A DNA stretch of 64,000 bases from Pararhizobium sp. (lineage in GTDB: Bacteria; Pseudomonadota; Alphaproteobacteria; Rhizobiales; Rhizobiaceae): NCBI GenBank assembly GCA_030655075.1, contig JAURWE010000024.1, positions 124,001 through 188,000 of the forward strand, given 5' to 3'. Under the pieces are notes generated by a model that made no database searches, was not told the origin of the DNA, and worked only from the letters and a program-made list of their open reading frames with translations. Shown in pieces: positions 43,446 through 52,199 of this stretch. Numbering within the stretch: the stretch's first letter is position 1; each line of letters begins with the position of its first letter. The position numbers and the translations under genes are program-made.

Positions 43446-44087
43446 ATGAAAAAAGACGAGGCGGCAGATCGCGGCACCTATCATCACGGCAACCTTCGGG
43501 AAGTCCTGATCCAGGCCGCCGTGCAACTTGTCGAGGAAGAAGGGCCGGCCAATCTCAGTGTGCGCGAAGTGGCAAAACGCGCCGGCGTCTCCCCCGGCGC
43601 GCCGTTTCGCCATTTCAGCAACAAGACGGCGCTGCTGACGGCGGTCGCCGAACAGGCGATGGCGCGGTTTCGCCTGGAGATCGTTGCGGCTGTGAACGCT
43701 GTGACCAACGGCGATCCGGTCGATAGATATGCCGCCGTCGGCATTGCCTACCTGCGCTGGGCCATTCGCAACCCCACCCATTTCCAGATCATCTCGACCC
43801 GCAGCCTCATCGACTGGGAAGGATCCGAAGCCCTGCGCCAGGACAATGAGGCCGTGCGGGCGCTGATGGAAGAAGCATTGATAGAGGCACAGGTGAAAAA
43901 GCTGCTGCGATCGAACAACCTCGCCGAAACGCAAATCGCCGGACGGGCGCTGGTCTACGGGCTGGCCCGCATGCTGATCGACGGCCATTTCGCGCAATGG
44001 GGCGCCACAGGCCAGACCGCCGAAGAAACTGCCCAGACCGTGCTCGGCCATTTTATTGAGACGATCCGCAGCGATGGAAAAGCCTGA
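43446..44087 (+). CDS. TetR-family transcriptional regulator
   Basis: The 213-residue regulator starts with a TetR helix-turn-helix (HHGNLREVLIQAAVQLVEEEG, NLSVREVAKRAGVSPGAPFRHFSNKTALLTAVA). A helical ligand domain of the WHG/TetR_C type follows (YLRWAIRNPTHFQIISTR). It is divergent from a membrane-protein gene and the shared gap holds matching palindromes, so autoregulation and control of that gene are likely. I chose the ATG at 43446; the upstream frame has no ribosome binding site and crosses the operators. Confidence 0.87.
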   Translation: MKKDEAADRGTYHHGNLREVLIQAAVQLVEEEGPANLSVREVAKRAGVSPGAPFRHFSNKTALLTAVAEQAMARFRLEIVAAVNAVTNGDPVDRYAAVGIAYLRWAIRNPTHFQIISTRSLIDWEGSEALRQDNEAVRALMEEALIEAQVKKLLRSNNLAETQIAGRALVYGLARMLIDGHFAQWGATGQTAEETAQTVLGHFIETIRSDGKA

Positions 44088-44190
44088 CTTGCTCTGAAGA
44101 GGATAAAGGAAGAGCGCAACCCGCAGCGGCCCAAACCCCATCCCCATCCGTTGCATTTCACCGAAGCCCGGCAATAGTATCGCACATGAA

Positions 44191-44222
44191 TGTCGGAATC
44201 CGGTTCGCTCAAGCGTCTTCAG
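44191..44222 (+). promoter_or_regulatory. Candidate ECF42 promoter for the glutathione transferase gene
   Basis: TGTCGG at 44191-44196, exactly 17 bases, then CGTCTTCAG at 44214-44222, 25 bases before the ATG. It is the least conserved of the five matching sites in the second half of the -10 element. Confidence 0.6.
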
Positions 44223-44247
44223 CACAGGCAAACCAGGGAGAAGAGCG

Positions 44248-44898
44248 ATGACCATCACCATCACGGCATTTGAAACATCGCCGGATCGCGGCCGGGGGCT
44301 GGCGCGAGACATGCGCATTCGCTGGGCGCTGGAAGAGGTTGGCCAGCCCTATGAGGTGCGGCTGGTGTCCTTCAAGGCGATGAAAGAGCCCGCCCATCTG
44401 GCACTCAACCCCTTCGGGCAGATTCCGACCTATGAAGAGGCCGATCTGGCGCTGTTCGAATCGGGCGGCATCGTCTTGCATATCGCCGAAAACCATCCGG
44501 GCCTGCTGCCCGCAGACGCGAATGCAAGGGCCCGCGCCATCACCTGGATGTTTGCCGCCCTGTCCACCGTCGAGCCGCCGATCGTCGATCGCAGCACCGT
44601 CCAGCTTCTGGAACGTGGTGAGACCTGGTACGACGAGCGCCTGGCCATGGTCGACAGCCGCATCCGCACGCGGCTCGGCGAACTGTCCCGCCATCTTGGT
44701 GACGCCGAATGGCTGGATGGCGCCTTCAGCGCTGGCGACCTGATGATGGTGCACGCGCTGCTGCGCCTGAAAAGTTCAGGCATTCTGGAAGAATATCCCA
44801 ACCTTTCTGCCTATACCGCCCGCGCTGAGGCCCGGCCGGCTTATCAGCGCGCCTTTGCCGCCCAGCTCGCCGTCTTCGCCGCCGCTTCGTCCGGCTGA
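44248..44898 (+). CDS. Glutathione S-transferase-family protein
   Basis: The 216-residue protein has an N-terminal thioredoxin fold (RDMRIRWALEEVGQPYEVRLV, NPFGQIPTYEE with the cis-proline, and LFESGGIVLHIAE for glutathione binding). A helical C-terminal domain (FSAGDLMMVHALLRL) follows. It would conjugate glutathione to electrophiles or act as a peroxidase in the cytoplasm. The upstream region carries the shared TGTCGG-N17-CGTC site, which places it in the proposed ECF42 regulon. It precedes but does not join the ars operon. Confidence 0.87.
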   Translation: MTITITAFETSPDRGRGLARDMRIRWALEEVGQPYEVRLVSFKAMKEPAHLALNPFGQIPTYEEADLALFESGGIVLHIAENHPGLLPADANARARAITWMFAALSTVEPPIVDRSTVQLLERGETWYDERLAMVDSRIRTRLGELSRHLGDAEWLDGAFSAGDLMMVHALLRLKSSGILEEYPNLSAYTARAEARPAYQRAFAAQLAVFAAASSG

Positions 44899-44952
44899 CG
44901 CTGTTTCCGCGACTGCCTCTTGCGGGTCGCGATCATTCGCGCTATTGCACCA

Positions 44953-44978
44953 TTTCAATATTTCAAGGATTATTGAAA
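44953..44978. promoter_or_regulatory. Candidate ArsR operator abutting the arsR start codon
   Basis: TTTCAATA (44953-44960) and TATTGAAA (44971-44978) are perfect inverted arms separated by 10 bases, ending two bases before the ATG at 44981. No ribosome binding site fits between them, so arsR may be read from a very short or leaderless mRNA. Confidence 0.6.
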
Positions 44979-44980
44979 TT

Positions 44981-45319
44981 ATGGATGAACAACAGGCCCT
45001 CCCCGCCTTTGCTGCCCTGTCGCAGCAGACGCGGCTGCAGATCGTGCGGTTGCTCGTCGTCGCCGGGCCGGACGGGCTGGCGGCTGGTGCGCTCGCTGAA
45101 AAGCTTGATGTTTCTCCCTCCAACATCTCGTTTCACCTGAAGGAACTCGATCAGGCGGGACTGATCCGCCAGCAGCGGCAATCGCGCTCGATCATCTACA
45201 GCGCCAGCTACGAGGCGCTCGGCGGGCTGGTGCGTTTCCTGCTGGAGGATTGCTGCGGCGGACATCCCGGCATCTGCGCGCCTTTGCTGCCGGCCGCCGC
45301 CTGCTGTGGTGCCGAATGA
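44981..45319 (+). CDS. arsR: ArsR-family metalloregulator
   Basis: The 112-residue winged-helix repressor has FAALSQQTRLQIVRLLV and VSPSNISFHLKELDQAGLIRQQR, the DNA-reading helix. Cysteine pairs near the C-terminus (EDCCGGHPGIC and AACCGAE) are probable arsenite ligands and differ from the classic ELCVCDL site, as in the C-terminal-site group. It heads the arsR-aqpS-arsC-arsH operon and should release DNA when As(III) binds. Longer in-frame starts begin inside the upstream GST gene and are rejected. Confidence 0.9.
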   Translation: MDEQQALPAFAALSQQTRLQIVRLLVVAGPDGLAAGALAEKLDVSPSNISFHLKELDQAGLIRQQRQSRSIIYSASYEALGGLVRFLLEDCCGGHPGICAPLLPAAACCGAE

Positions 45320-46014
45320 GCCCGTCGCGCACCCGCAGATGTGTTGCCGAAGGTCTTGGGACGGGCATGCTCGTCGCCACCATTGTTGGCTCCGGCATCA
45401 TGGCCGCCCGCCTGACAGCCGACGGCGCCCTGGCGCTGCTGGCCAACACGCTGCCGGTAGCAGCCGTGCTCATCGTGCTGATCTCCATTCTTGGCCCGGT
45501 TTCGGGCGCCCATTTTAATCCCGCCGTCACCGTCGTCCTCGCCCTGCGCCGCGCGGTGCCGGCAAGAGATGTCGCGCCATATCTGATCGCTCAGTTGACC
45601 GGCGGCATTCTGGGCACCTGGCTTGCCCATCTGATGTTCGAGCTGCCGCTGCTGCAGGTGTCCACCACCGTCCGCACAGGACAGGGCCAGTGGATCGCCG
45701 AATTCACCGCCAGTTTCGGCCTGCTGCTGACCATCCTCGGGGCCGCGCGGCTGAAAGCCGAGGCGGTGCCGGCCCTTGTCGGCCTCTACATCACCGCCGC
45801 CTACTGGTTCACGGCATCGACCTCGTTTGCCAATCCGGCCGTCACCATTGCGCGCAGCCTGACCGATACATTCTCCGGCATCCGTCCCGCTGATGCGCCT
45901 GCCTTCGTCCTCGCCGAGCTTGCCGGTGCCCTTGCCGCCGCCATGCTGGCGGGCTGGCTGTTTGCCGGCCCGCTCTCCCAGCCATCTGCTGTTTCCGAAC
46001 ACGAAAGGGCGTGA
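45316..46014 (+). CDS. aqpS: Aquaglyceroporin AqpS (arsenite channel)
   Basis: The 232-residue channel has six hydrophobic segments. The two half-helix motifs are SGAHFNPAVTV and SFANPAVTIARSLTD. It takes the place of an ArsB pump, as in Sinorhizobium meliloti, where internal arsenite made by ArsC leaves by passive flow through AqpS. The start overlaps the arsR stop by four bases (ATGA). Confidence 0.9.
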   Translation: MSPSRTRRCVAEGLGTGMLVATIVGSGIMAARLTADGALALLANTLPVAAVLIVLISILGPVSGAHFNPAVTVVLALRRAVPARDVAPYLIAQLTGGILGTWLAHLMFELPLLQVSTTVRTGQGQWIAEFTASFGLLLTILGAARLKAEAVPALVGLYITAAYWFTASTSFANPAVTIARSLTDTFSGIRPADAPAFVLAELAGALAAAMLAGWLFAGPLSQPSAVSEHERA

Positions 46015-46016
46015 CC

Positions 46017-46439
46017 ATGGACGTCACCATCTACCACAACCCCGCCTGCGGCACGTCGCGCAACACGCTGGAGCTGATCCGCAATGCCGGGATCGAGCCG
46101 GTCGTGATCGAATATCTGGTCACACCGCCATCGCGCGAAGCGCTGGTCCGGTTGATCACCGACGCCGGGCTGACGGTGCGCCAAGTGATACGGGAAAACG
46201 GCACGCCCTATGCCGAGCTCGGCCTCGGCAACCCTGACCGCACCGATGACGACCTGCTCGACGCCATGTTGAAAGATCCGATCCTGATCAACCGCCCCTT
46301 CGTCGTCACGCCGCTGGGCACGCGCCTGAGCAGGCCGTCGGAACTGGTGCTCGACATTCTTCCCGCCAGCCAGAAGGGTGCGTTTTCCAAGGAGGACGGC
46401 CAACAGGTCATCGATGCGGAGGGCAAGCGCCTTGTCTGA
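46017..46439 (+). CDS. arsC: Arsenate reductase ArsC (glutaredoxin-dependent type)
   Basis: The 140-residue protein has the catalytic cysteine in HNPACGTSRNTLELI (about residue 12). The arginines that bind arsenate in the Escherichia coli enzyme are represented in INRPFVVTPLGTRLSRP. It reduces arsenate to arsenite with glutathione and glutaredoxin. The ATG at 46017 follows AAAGGG; a GTG six bases earlier overlaps the aqpS stop and is an alternative. Confidence 0.9.
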   Translation: MDVTIYHNPACGTSRNTLELIRNAGIEPVVIEYLVTPPSREALVRLITDAGLTVRQVIRENGTPYAELGLGNPDRTDDDLLDAMLKDPILINRPFVVTPLGTRLSRPSELVLDILPASQKGAFSKEDGQQVIDAEGKRLV

Positions 46440-47136
46440 CCTGCAGGCCGACGCCACCCATCTGCGTTTGCCCGACCTGCAAGCGCTCCGCCCGGCGCTC
46501 TCCACGCACAGGCCGCGCATCCTCATCCTTTACGGGTCCTTGCGCGAGGTTTCCTACAGCCGCCTGCTGGCCAACGAGGCTCGCCGCCTGCTCGAACATT
46601 TCGGCTGTGAGGTCAGGCTTTTCGACCCGAAAGGGCTGCCCCTGCCCGACGAGGCGCCGGCCAGCCATCCCAAGGTGCAGGAGCTGCGGGCGCTGTCGGA
46701 ATGGTCCGAGGGTCAGGTCTGGGTCAGCCCGGAGCGCCATGGCGCAATGACCGGCATCATGAAGGCGCAGATCGACTGGATCCCACTGTCGATCGGCTCG
46801 GTGCGGCCGACGCAGGGCAAGACACTGGCGGTGATGGAAGTGTCGGGCGGCAGCCAGTCGTTCAACGCCGTCAACCAGATGCGCATTCTCGGGCGCTGGA
46901 TGCGGATGATCACCATTCCCAACCAGTCCTCGGTCTCCAAAGCCTTTCAGGAATTCGGCGCCGACGGCCGGATGAAACCGTCAGCCTTCTACGACCGTGT
47001 GGTCGATGTCTGCGAGGAGCTGGTGAAATTCACGCTGCTCACCCGCGATGCCTCCGCCTATCTCACCGACCGCTACAGCGAGCGCAAGGAGGAGGCGGAC
47101 AAGCTGGAGGCACGCGTGGCGCTGGCCTCGATCTGA
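46432..47136 (+). CDS. arsH: ArsH, NADPH-dependent FMN oxidoreductase
   Basis: The 234-residue flavodoxin-like protein has the FMN phosphate loop GSLREVSYSRLLANEARRL, then SPERHGAMTGIMKAQIDWIPL and SGGSQSFNAVNQMRILGRWM. ArsH proteins oxidise trivalent organoarsenicals or act as FMN reductases. I place the start at the TTG at 46432, which overlaps the arsC stop and has GGAGGG 8-9 bases upstream; an ATG at 46414 would add six residues. It closes the ars operon. Confidence 0.88.
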   Translation: MSDLQADATHLRLPDLQALRPALSTHRPRILILYGSLREVSYSRLLANEARRLLEHFGCEVRLFDPKGLPLPDEAPASHPKVQELRALSEWSEGQVWVSPERHGAMTGIMKAQIDWIPLSIGSVRPTQGKTLAVMEVSGGSQSFNAVNQMRILGRWMRMITIPNQSSVSKAFQEFGADGRMKPSAFYDRVVDVCEELVKFTLLTRDASAYLTDRYSERKEEADKLEARVALASI

Positions 47137-47159
47137 GGCCGGCCACGCGCTGGAATGAG

Positions 47160-47633
47160 TCAGCCGCGCCGGGCCGCCTCGATGGCGGCGACGTCGAGCT
47201 TCTTCATGGTCAACATCACATCGAAGGCCCGCTTGGCCTCAGCGCCGCCGGCCGCCAGCGCCTCGGTCATGACGCGCGGGGTGATCTGCCAGCGCACGCC
47301 CCAACGGTCCTGACACCAGCCGCACTCGCTTTCCTTGCCGCCGTTGTTGACGATGGCGTTCCAGTACCGATCGGTCTCCTCCTGATCATCCGTGGCGATC
47401 TGGAAGGAGAATGCCTCTGTGTGCTTGATGTTGGGGCCGCCATTCAGGCCGATGCAGGCAACGCCCGCCACAGTGAATTCGACCACCAGCGGGTCGCCTT
47501 TCTGGCCGGATGGGTAATCCCCCGGCGCATAATGCACGGCACCGACGGAACTGTCGGGGAATGTCTCCGCATAGAACCGGGCCGCAGCCTCGGCGTCCTT
47601 GTCATACCAGACGCAGATCGTGTTCTTGGCCAT
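47160..47633 (-). CDS. VOC-family protein (PhnB/3-demethylubiquinone methyltransferase-like)
   Basis: The 157-residue protein is a glyoxalase/bleomycin-resistance fold member of the PhnB-like group. It has ICVWYDKDAEAAARFYAETFPDS, AFSFQIATDDQEETDRYWNAIV and CGWCQDRWGVRWQITPR. It resembles the VOC gene at 60714 in domain order but lacks the TGTCGG-N17-CGTC site upstream. No catalytic role is proven for this group. Confidence 0.85.
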   Translation of the reverse strand: MAKNTICVWYDKDAEAAARFYAETFPDSSVGAVHYAPGDYPSGQKGDPLVVEFTVAGVACIGLNGGPNIKHTEAFSFQIATDDQEETDRYWNAIVNNGGKESECGWCQDRWGVRWQITPRVMTEALAAGGAEAKRAFDVMLTMKKLDVAAIEAARRG

Positions 47634-47709
47634 TGTGGGTTTCTCCTCTTCGGGTTTTTCAGGATAGAGCCAAAGGCGGCTTTTTCCAGACCTTATTGGC
47701 AGATTAACG

Positions 47710-48633
47710 TCATGTGGCCACCGGGCCGGATCTGGCGACCATGACGATCCCGGCCAGCGAAACGATAAGCCCTACCGCCATGGCCCAGGACAGCGGCTCG
47801 CCGAACATCACGAAGGCCCAGATCATCGTCACCGGCGGGCTGAGATACAGCGTTGCCGTCACCCGCGCGGCTGAGAATTTGCGCAGCGCGATATAATAGA
47901 GGCTCCAGGAGCCGAAGGTGGCGACAAAGACCAGCCACAGAATGCCGCCGATGAAACCCGTGTCGAGCACCGGCAGCACGCTGCCTTCGTGCCAGGCAAA
48001 GAGCGCAAAGATCGCGGAGGCCGACAGGCACTGGATGCACAGGCTCTGGTAGACAGGCATGGCACCGGTGGCGCTGCGTTTCTGCAGAAGCGTCGCCAGC
48101 GCCAGCGACAGGGTGCCGAGCAGCGGCAGCCCGTAGGCCCAGAGCGGCACGTCGCCCAGTTGCAGCGACCAGCCCGACGCGATCACCACGCCCAAAAGCC
48201 CGATGAAGGAGCCGGTCCACTGGCGCCCGGTTAGTGCCTGCCCGAGCACCGGCCAGGACAGGATAGCGACGGCCAGCGGCAACATGTCGGTGATGAGCGC
48301 CACGAGCCCGGTCGGCACGCCGAACGAGATCGCCAGCGCGAAGCCGGCGAGATAGCCGGACATCGCCAGCGCCCCGAACAGCATCTGCGGACCGATGTCT
48401 TTCCAGCGCATCTTCGGCCCGAAGGCGAGCGCAAAGGGCAACAGGATGAGGCCGGAAGCAAGACTGCGCCAGAGGAGAATAAGGAAGATCGGCGCGTGAT
48501 CGATGGCAAAACGGATGCCGACGAAACCGGCGCTCCAGGTAACGACCAATGCCGCTTCGAGCAGGATCAACACGACAAGCGCCGACAGCGTTTTGCGGCG
48601 GCCGAGCGGTGCGGCAATGACGGCCTCTCTCAT
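47710..48633 (-). CDS. EamA/DMT-family exporter
   Basis: The 307-residue transporter has ten hydrophobic segments arranged as two EamA repeats (VTWSAGFVGIRFAIDHAPIFLILLWRSLA in the first half; YLSPPVTMIWAFVMFGEPLSWAMAVGL in the second). It probably exports a metabolite or drug. Its start overlaps the stop of the upstream TetR gene (ATGA), so the two form one operon and the repressor likely controls the exporter. Confidence 0.87.
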   Translation of the reverse strand: MREAVIAAPLGRRKTLSALVVLILLEAALVVTWSAGFVGIRFAIDHAPIFLILLWRSLASGLILLPFALAFGPKMRWKDIGPQMLFGALAMSGYLAGFALAISFGVPTGLVALITDMLPLAVAILSWPVLGQALTGRQWTGSFIGLLGVVIASGWSLQLGDVPLWAYGLPLLGTLSLALATLLQKRSATGAMPVYQSLCIQCLSASAIFALFAWHEGSVLPVLDTGFIGGILWLVFVATFGSWSLYYIALRKFSAARVTATLYLSPPVTMIWAFVMFGEPLSWAMAVGLIVSLAGIVMVARSGPVAT

Positions 48634-49202
48634 AGGTTTTCCAGCATCGAAACGGCAATCCGGCGCGCCGCTATCAGCCGCCCGTCGTGCCCCTCGAGCC
48701 CCGCCCGCGCCATGGCGCCTTCGAGCACGAAGGACAGATGTTCCGCCAAGTCGGCGGCTTTTTCGCCGGCCAAGCCGAGGTCGAGCAGATGCGCGTAGAA
48801 CAGCCGCTCGGCCTCCTCCTTCTGAAACGCCACCGAGGCGCGGCCGGGATCACCCACCGGCAGCTCGGCCGCCGCATTCAAAAGCCCGCAGCCGCGAAAG
48901 CCCCAGCCATAGGCCAGGGCGGCGTGATCGGTATAGGAATCAAACACCGCCAGCACCCGCTCCTTCGGCGTCGATGCCATCGCCAGCCGCTCCTGATACA
49001 GCCCCTGCCACTCGGCCAGCCGCCCGAGAATATAGGCATTGACCAGATCGCCCTTCGACGAAAAATTGTTGTAGAGGCTCATCTTGGCCACCCCGGCCCG
49101 CGCCGTGATCGTATCGATCCCCGTGGCGCCGACACCATCGGTGTAGAACAGCTCGGCAGCAGCATTGAGCAGGCGCTCGCGGGCGGGGGATTTGTCGGTC
49201 AT
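48630..49202 (-). CDS. TetR-family repressor of the DMT exporter operon
   Basis: The 190-residue regulator starts ARERLLNAAAELFYTDGVGATGIDTI, then AGVAKMSLYNNFSSKGDLVNAYI, a TetR helix-turn-helix. A long perfect dyad lies 17 bases upstream of the start. Co-transcription with an EamA exporter suggests that the regulator senses the exported compound. Confidence 0.88.
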   Translation of the reverse strand: MTDKSPARERLLNAAAELFYTDGVGATGIDTITARAGVAKMSLYNNFSSKGDLVNAYILGRLAEWQGLYQERLAMASTPKERVLAVFDSYTDHAALAYGWGFRGCGLLNAAAELPVGDPGRASVAFQKEEAERLFYAHLLDLGLAGEKAADLAEHLSFVLEGAMARAGLEGHDGRLIAARRIAVSMLENL

Positions 49203-49218
49203 GCTCGGGCTCCTAATT

Positions 49219-49242
49219 ATTAGGTAGACCGATCTACCTAAT
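49219..49242. promoter_or_regulatory. Candidate TetR operator
   Basis: ATTAGGTAGA (49219-49228) and TCTACCTAAT (49233-49242) are perfect 10-base inverted arms with a 4-base spacer. The site lies between the TetR-exporter operon and the divergent DHDPS-family gene. Confidence 0.75.
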
Positions 49243-49321
49243 TTCGAGCCGCGTCAAGGGGGATGCGTCACCTTGCCGTCCGGTGTAGGACAAATGTCAG
49301 CACGAACAGGAGGCCGCCACC

Positions 49322-50218
49322 ATGAGCACATCCTCGATCTTCCACGGCCTGTCCGCCTTCCCGATCACGCCCTGCGCGGCTGACGGGCGGGTTGAAGCCG
49401 ACGGGCTGGTGCGGCTTGTCTCACGGCTGGCGGAGGCCGGCGTCGATTCCATCGGCTTGCTCGGCAGCACCGGCACCTATGCCTATCTCAGCCGCACCGA
49501 GCGGCGGCGCGCCATCGAGATTGCGGTGCAGACCGTGGGCCGCAGCGTGCCAGTGATTGTCAGTGCCGGGGCGTTACGCACCGATGAGGCGGAAGAGCTC
49601 GCCCGCGATGCGGCCGCCGCCGGAGCATCGGGTCTGCTGCTGGCGCCGATGTCCTATACGCCGCTCAGCGACGAGGAGGTCTTTCAGCACATAAAGGCTG
49701 TCGCGCAGGCGACCTGTCTGCCGCTCTGCCTCTACAACAATCCGGCAACGACGCATTTCACCATCGGCAATACCCTGATCGAGCGGCTGTCGAAGATCGA
49801 AAATATCGTCGCGGTGAAGAACCCGGCCGTGCCGGCTGCAGACATGGCCGCAGTCCTATCCCCTTTGCGCCAGATGCTGCCCGAAAGTTTCGCCATCGGC
49901 TACAGCGGCGACTGGAATGCGGCCGGTGCGCTGCTGGCCGGCGCCGACGCCTGGTACAGCGTTGTGGGCGGCCTGCTGCCCGCCCCCGCCCTCGCCCTGA
50001 CACGGGCGGCGCAGGCCGCAGATCACGCCGCAGTGGCGCGCATCGACGCACAGTTCCAACTTCTCTGGAGCCTGTTCAAGGAACTGAGCAGCCTGCGGGT
50101 CATGTATGCCGCTGCCGGAATTCTGGGCCTCACCCGCGCCGAACCGCCCCGCCCGATCCTGCCACTCGGCAAGGACGATCAGCGGCGGGTGGAGCAAGCG
50201 CTGGACGGGTTGATCTGA
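49322..50218 (+). CDS. Dihydrodipicolinate synthase-family (DapA-like) lyase
   Basis: The 298-residue TIM-barrel enzyme has LSAFPITPCAADGRVE, GLLGSTGTYAYLSRTERR, the Tyr in CLYNNPATTHF and the Schiff-base lysine in IVAVKNPAV. Serine in GSTG replaces the usual second Thr of DapA, so it is more likely an aldolase or lyase for a sugar acid or pyruvate conjugate than the lysine-pathway enzyme. It stands alone; the divergent TetR operator is about 80 bases upstream. Confidence 0.85.
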   Translation: MSTSSIFHGLSAFPITPCAADGRVEADGLVRLVSRLAEAGVDSIGLLGSTGTYAYLSRTERRRAIEIAVQTVGRSVPVIVSAGALRTDEAEELARDAAAAGASGLLLAPMSYTPLSDEEVFQHIKAVAQATCLPLCLYNNPATTHFTIGNTLIERLSKIENIVAVKNPAVPAADMAAVLSPLRQMLPESFAIGYSGDWNAAGALLAGADAWYSVVGGLLPAPALALTRAAQAADHAAVARIDAQFQLLWSLFKELSSLRVMYAAAGILGLTRAEPPRPILPLGKDDQRRVEQALDGLI

Positions 50219-50234
50219 TGCGGATCGAAACCCA

Positions 50235-50681
50235 TCAACCGATGGAAAAAACATTCAGCCCGGACACATCGCTTTCGATCTGCTTAAAACCACGCGCCAG
50301 ATAGTAAGGCGAATTGTCAGGCGTTGCACAGAGATAGCAGGTGGCAAAGCCGCAGGCCGCAGCCTCGTTGCGCGCAGCCTCGATCAGCCGTGCCGCAATG
50401 CCCTGTCGCCGCATGGCGAGCTCGACCCACAGAGCCGCAATCCACGGCCTGTATTGCGGCCGCTCCTCCAGGTCATTTTCGATCAGCAGAACCGAGCCGA
50501 GATAGGTGTCCCGTTCATGAGCGACGAGCGCCAGCGGGATGGCCGTGCCGGACATCATCGGATCGAGATGCGAACGATAGTCGGCCAGTGGCACGCCGCT
50601 GTCCGTCCACCAGGCAGTCCAGCCGCGCTCGGCAACAATATCCGCCCACAAGGGCTGTGTTTTCAGGTTGGAAATTTCCAC
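50235..50681 (-). CDS. GNAT-family N-acetyltransferase
   Basis: The 148-residue acetyltransferase has IAALWVELAMRRQGIAARLIEAARNEAAA with the acetyl-CoA loop and DNSPYYLARGFKQIE near the end. I favour the GTG at 50681, which has AGGAAACC just upstream; an ATG at 50732 would add 17 residues without a visible ribosome binding site. It is divergent from the frameshifted squalene-cyclase-like gene. Confidence 0.78.
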   Translation of the reverse strand: MEISNLKTQPLWADIVAERGWTAWWTDSGVPLADYRSHLDPMMSGTAIPLALVAHERDTYLGSVLLIENDLEERPQYRPWIAALWVELAMRRQGIAARLIEAARNEAAACGFATCYLCATPDNSPYYLARGFKQIESDVSGLNVFSIG

Positions 50682-50790
50682 CGGTTTCCTGTAAATTAGA
50701 GACGCCTGAAACCAGGCTAACACCGTCCGCATCCCGGGCCAATCGTCTCTGGATCAACGGGTCCCCGACCCAAGCAAACAGGTCTTTCCA

Positions 50791-51760
50791 ATGATGCATG
50801 GCGCAGTTATCAACTGGCTTCTGAGCTCCGACCCGTCCATCCGCTGGCAGGTGATGCGGGATCTGCTCGACGCTCCCCAGGCCGAGTGGATGGAAGAGCG
50901 CGCCAAGGTCGAGACCCAAGGCTGGGGCGCCAGGCTGTTCGCCCACCAGGATGCGGACGGGCAATGGGCTGGCGGCGCCTTCCTGCCGGCCGACTTTGAG
51001 GAGCGCGAGTGGCGAGGCCGGGCAGCCCTGGACGGCCACATATTATGCGCTGCGGCAGCTTCGGGAGTTCGGTCTCGACCCCACCTCGGACCGGGCCCGG
51101 CGAACCGTCGCCCTCATCGGCGAGAACTCGCGCTGGAACGAGGGCAATCAGCCTTACTGGGAGGGTGAGACGGAGGAATGCATCAACGGCAATACCGTGG
51201 CCGACGGCGCCTATTTCGCGGTCGAGGTCTCGCCGATCGTCGAACGGCTTCTCGGCGAGCGTCAGGGCGACGGCGGCTGGAACTGCGAGCGGTGCAACGG
51301 CTTGCAGGTCTCGTCCTTTGCGACCACCATCAACGTCCTTGAAGGGCTCCTGGAATACGAGCGAGCGACCGGCGGCAGTGCGGACTCACGCCAGGCGCGC
51401 CGGTCCGGCGAAGAATATCTCCTTAAACGCTATCTGTTCCGCCGCCTTGGCACCGGCGAGCCAGCGGACGACCGGTTTCTGAGGTTCCTGCACCCGAACC
51501 GCTGGCGGTACGACATCCTGCGTGCACTCGATTATTTCCGCGCGTCCTCGCTCTTGAACGGCACTGCCCGCGATCTGCGGCTCGGCGACGCGGTCAGCCA
51601 CCTTCGGTCCAGGCAACTGACAGACGGCACATGGCCGCTCGACTGGACCCTGCCCGGACGCGTCTGGTTCGACGTTGACGGCGAGCCAAGCAAACCGTCG
51701 CGCTGGGTGACGCTCCGGGCCCTGCGCGTGCTCAAATGGTGGGATGAACAGGATCCGTGA
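50791..51760 (+). pseudogene. Squalene-cyclase/prenyltransferase-like gene with a frameshift
   Basis: Two overlapping frames together encode one protein. The first frame reads WLLSSDPSIRWQVMRDLL ... FLPADFEEREW up to about 51012. Homology-like sequence then continues one base out of register with GEAGQPWTATYYALRQL and runs to 51760. The joined product of about 320 residues has helical repeats typical of alpha/alpha-toroid squalene-cyclase-like proteins (GDGGWNCERC, GTWPLDWTLPG). A single extra base near 51013 would explain it. It may be a real mutation, a sequencing error, or a frameshift site; no slippery heptamer is evident. Confidence 0.75.
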
Positions 51761-51826
51761 CAACAAAGGCGCCACTGCCTCGGACGACCGGCGGCACCTC
51801 GCGCAGGCGCTGAAGCGGGGGAACCC

Positions 51827-52174
51827 TTAGAACCGCACGAAGGGCACGAAACCGCCGTAGATCATGCGTTTGCCGTCGAACGGCATTTCCCAATTGTCCA
51901 TGCGCGGGTCGGCCATGACCTTGGCGTTGATCTCGTCGCGTTTTTCCTTGGATTCGTAGGTGATCCACGAGAAGAACACGACCTCGTCTTCCTTCATCTG
52001 AACCGCACGCGGGAACGAGGTCAGCTCGCCATAGGGCACGTCGTCGGCGATGCATTCGACATAGTCGATCGCGCCATATTCCTTCCACAGGGCGGCGCCC
52101 ATTTCGGCCATCTTGCGGTAGGCCTCGATATTTGCCTTCGGCACGGCGAGAAGAAATCCATCGACATAATTCAT
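51827..52174 (-). CDS. DUF1428 (YbaA-like) protein
   Basis: The 115-residue protein fits the DUF1428 family. It begins NYVDGFLLAVPKANIEAYRKMAE and contains YVECIADDVPYGELTSFPRAV, VFFSWITYESKEKRD and MPFDGKRMIYGGFVPFV. It is a ferredoxin-like small protein, distantly like YciI, with no known reaction. Its promoter region carries the TGTCGG-N17-CGTC site on the minus strand, so it probably belongs to the sigma regulon that includes the YciI protein here. Confidence 0.88.
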   Translation of the reverse strand: MNYVDGFLLAVPKANIEAYRKMAEMGAALWKEYGAIDYVECIADDVPYGELTSFPRAVQMKEDEVVFFSWITYESKEKRDEINAKVMADPRMDNWEMPFDGKRMIYGGFVPFVRF

Positions 52175-52199
52175 GACACGTCCTCCTGTTGCTCGTCCC

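Noticed and set aside
47634..47710. Search for a sixth ECF42-type site before the second VOC gene
   Set aside because: No TGTCGG on the minus strand in the upstream region, so this VOC gene is left out of the proposed regulon.
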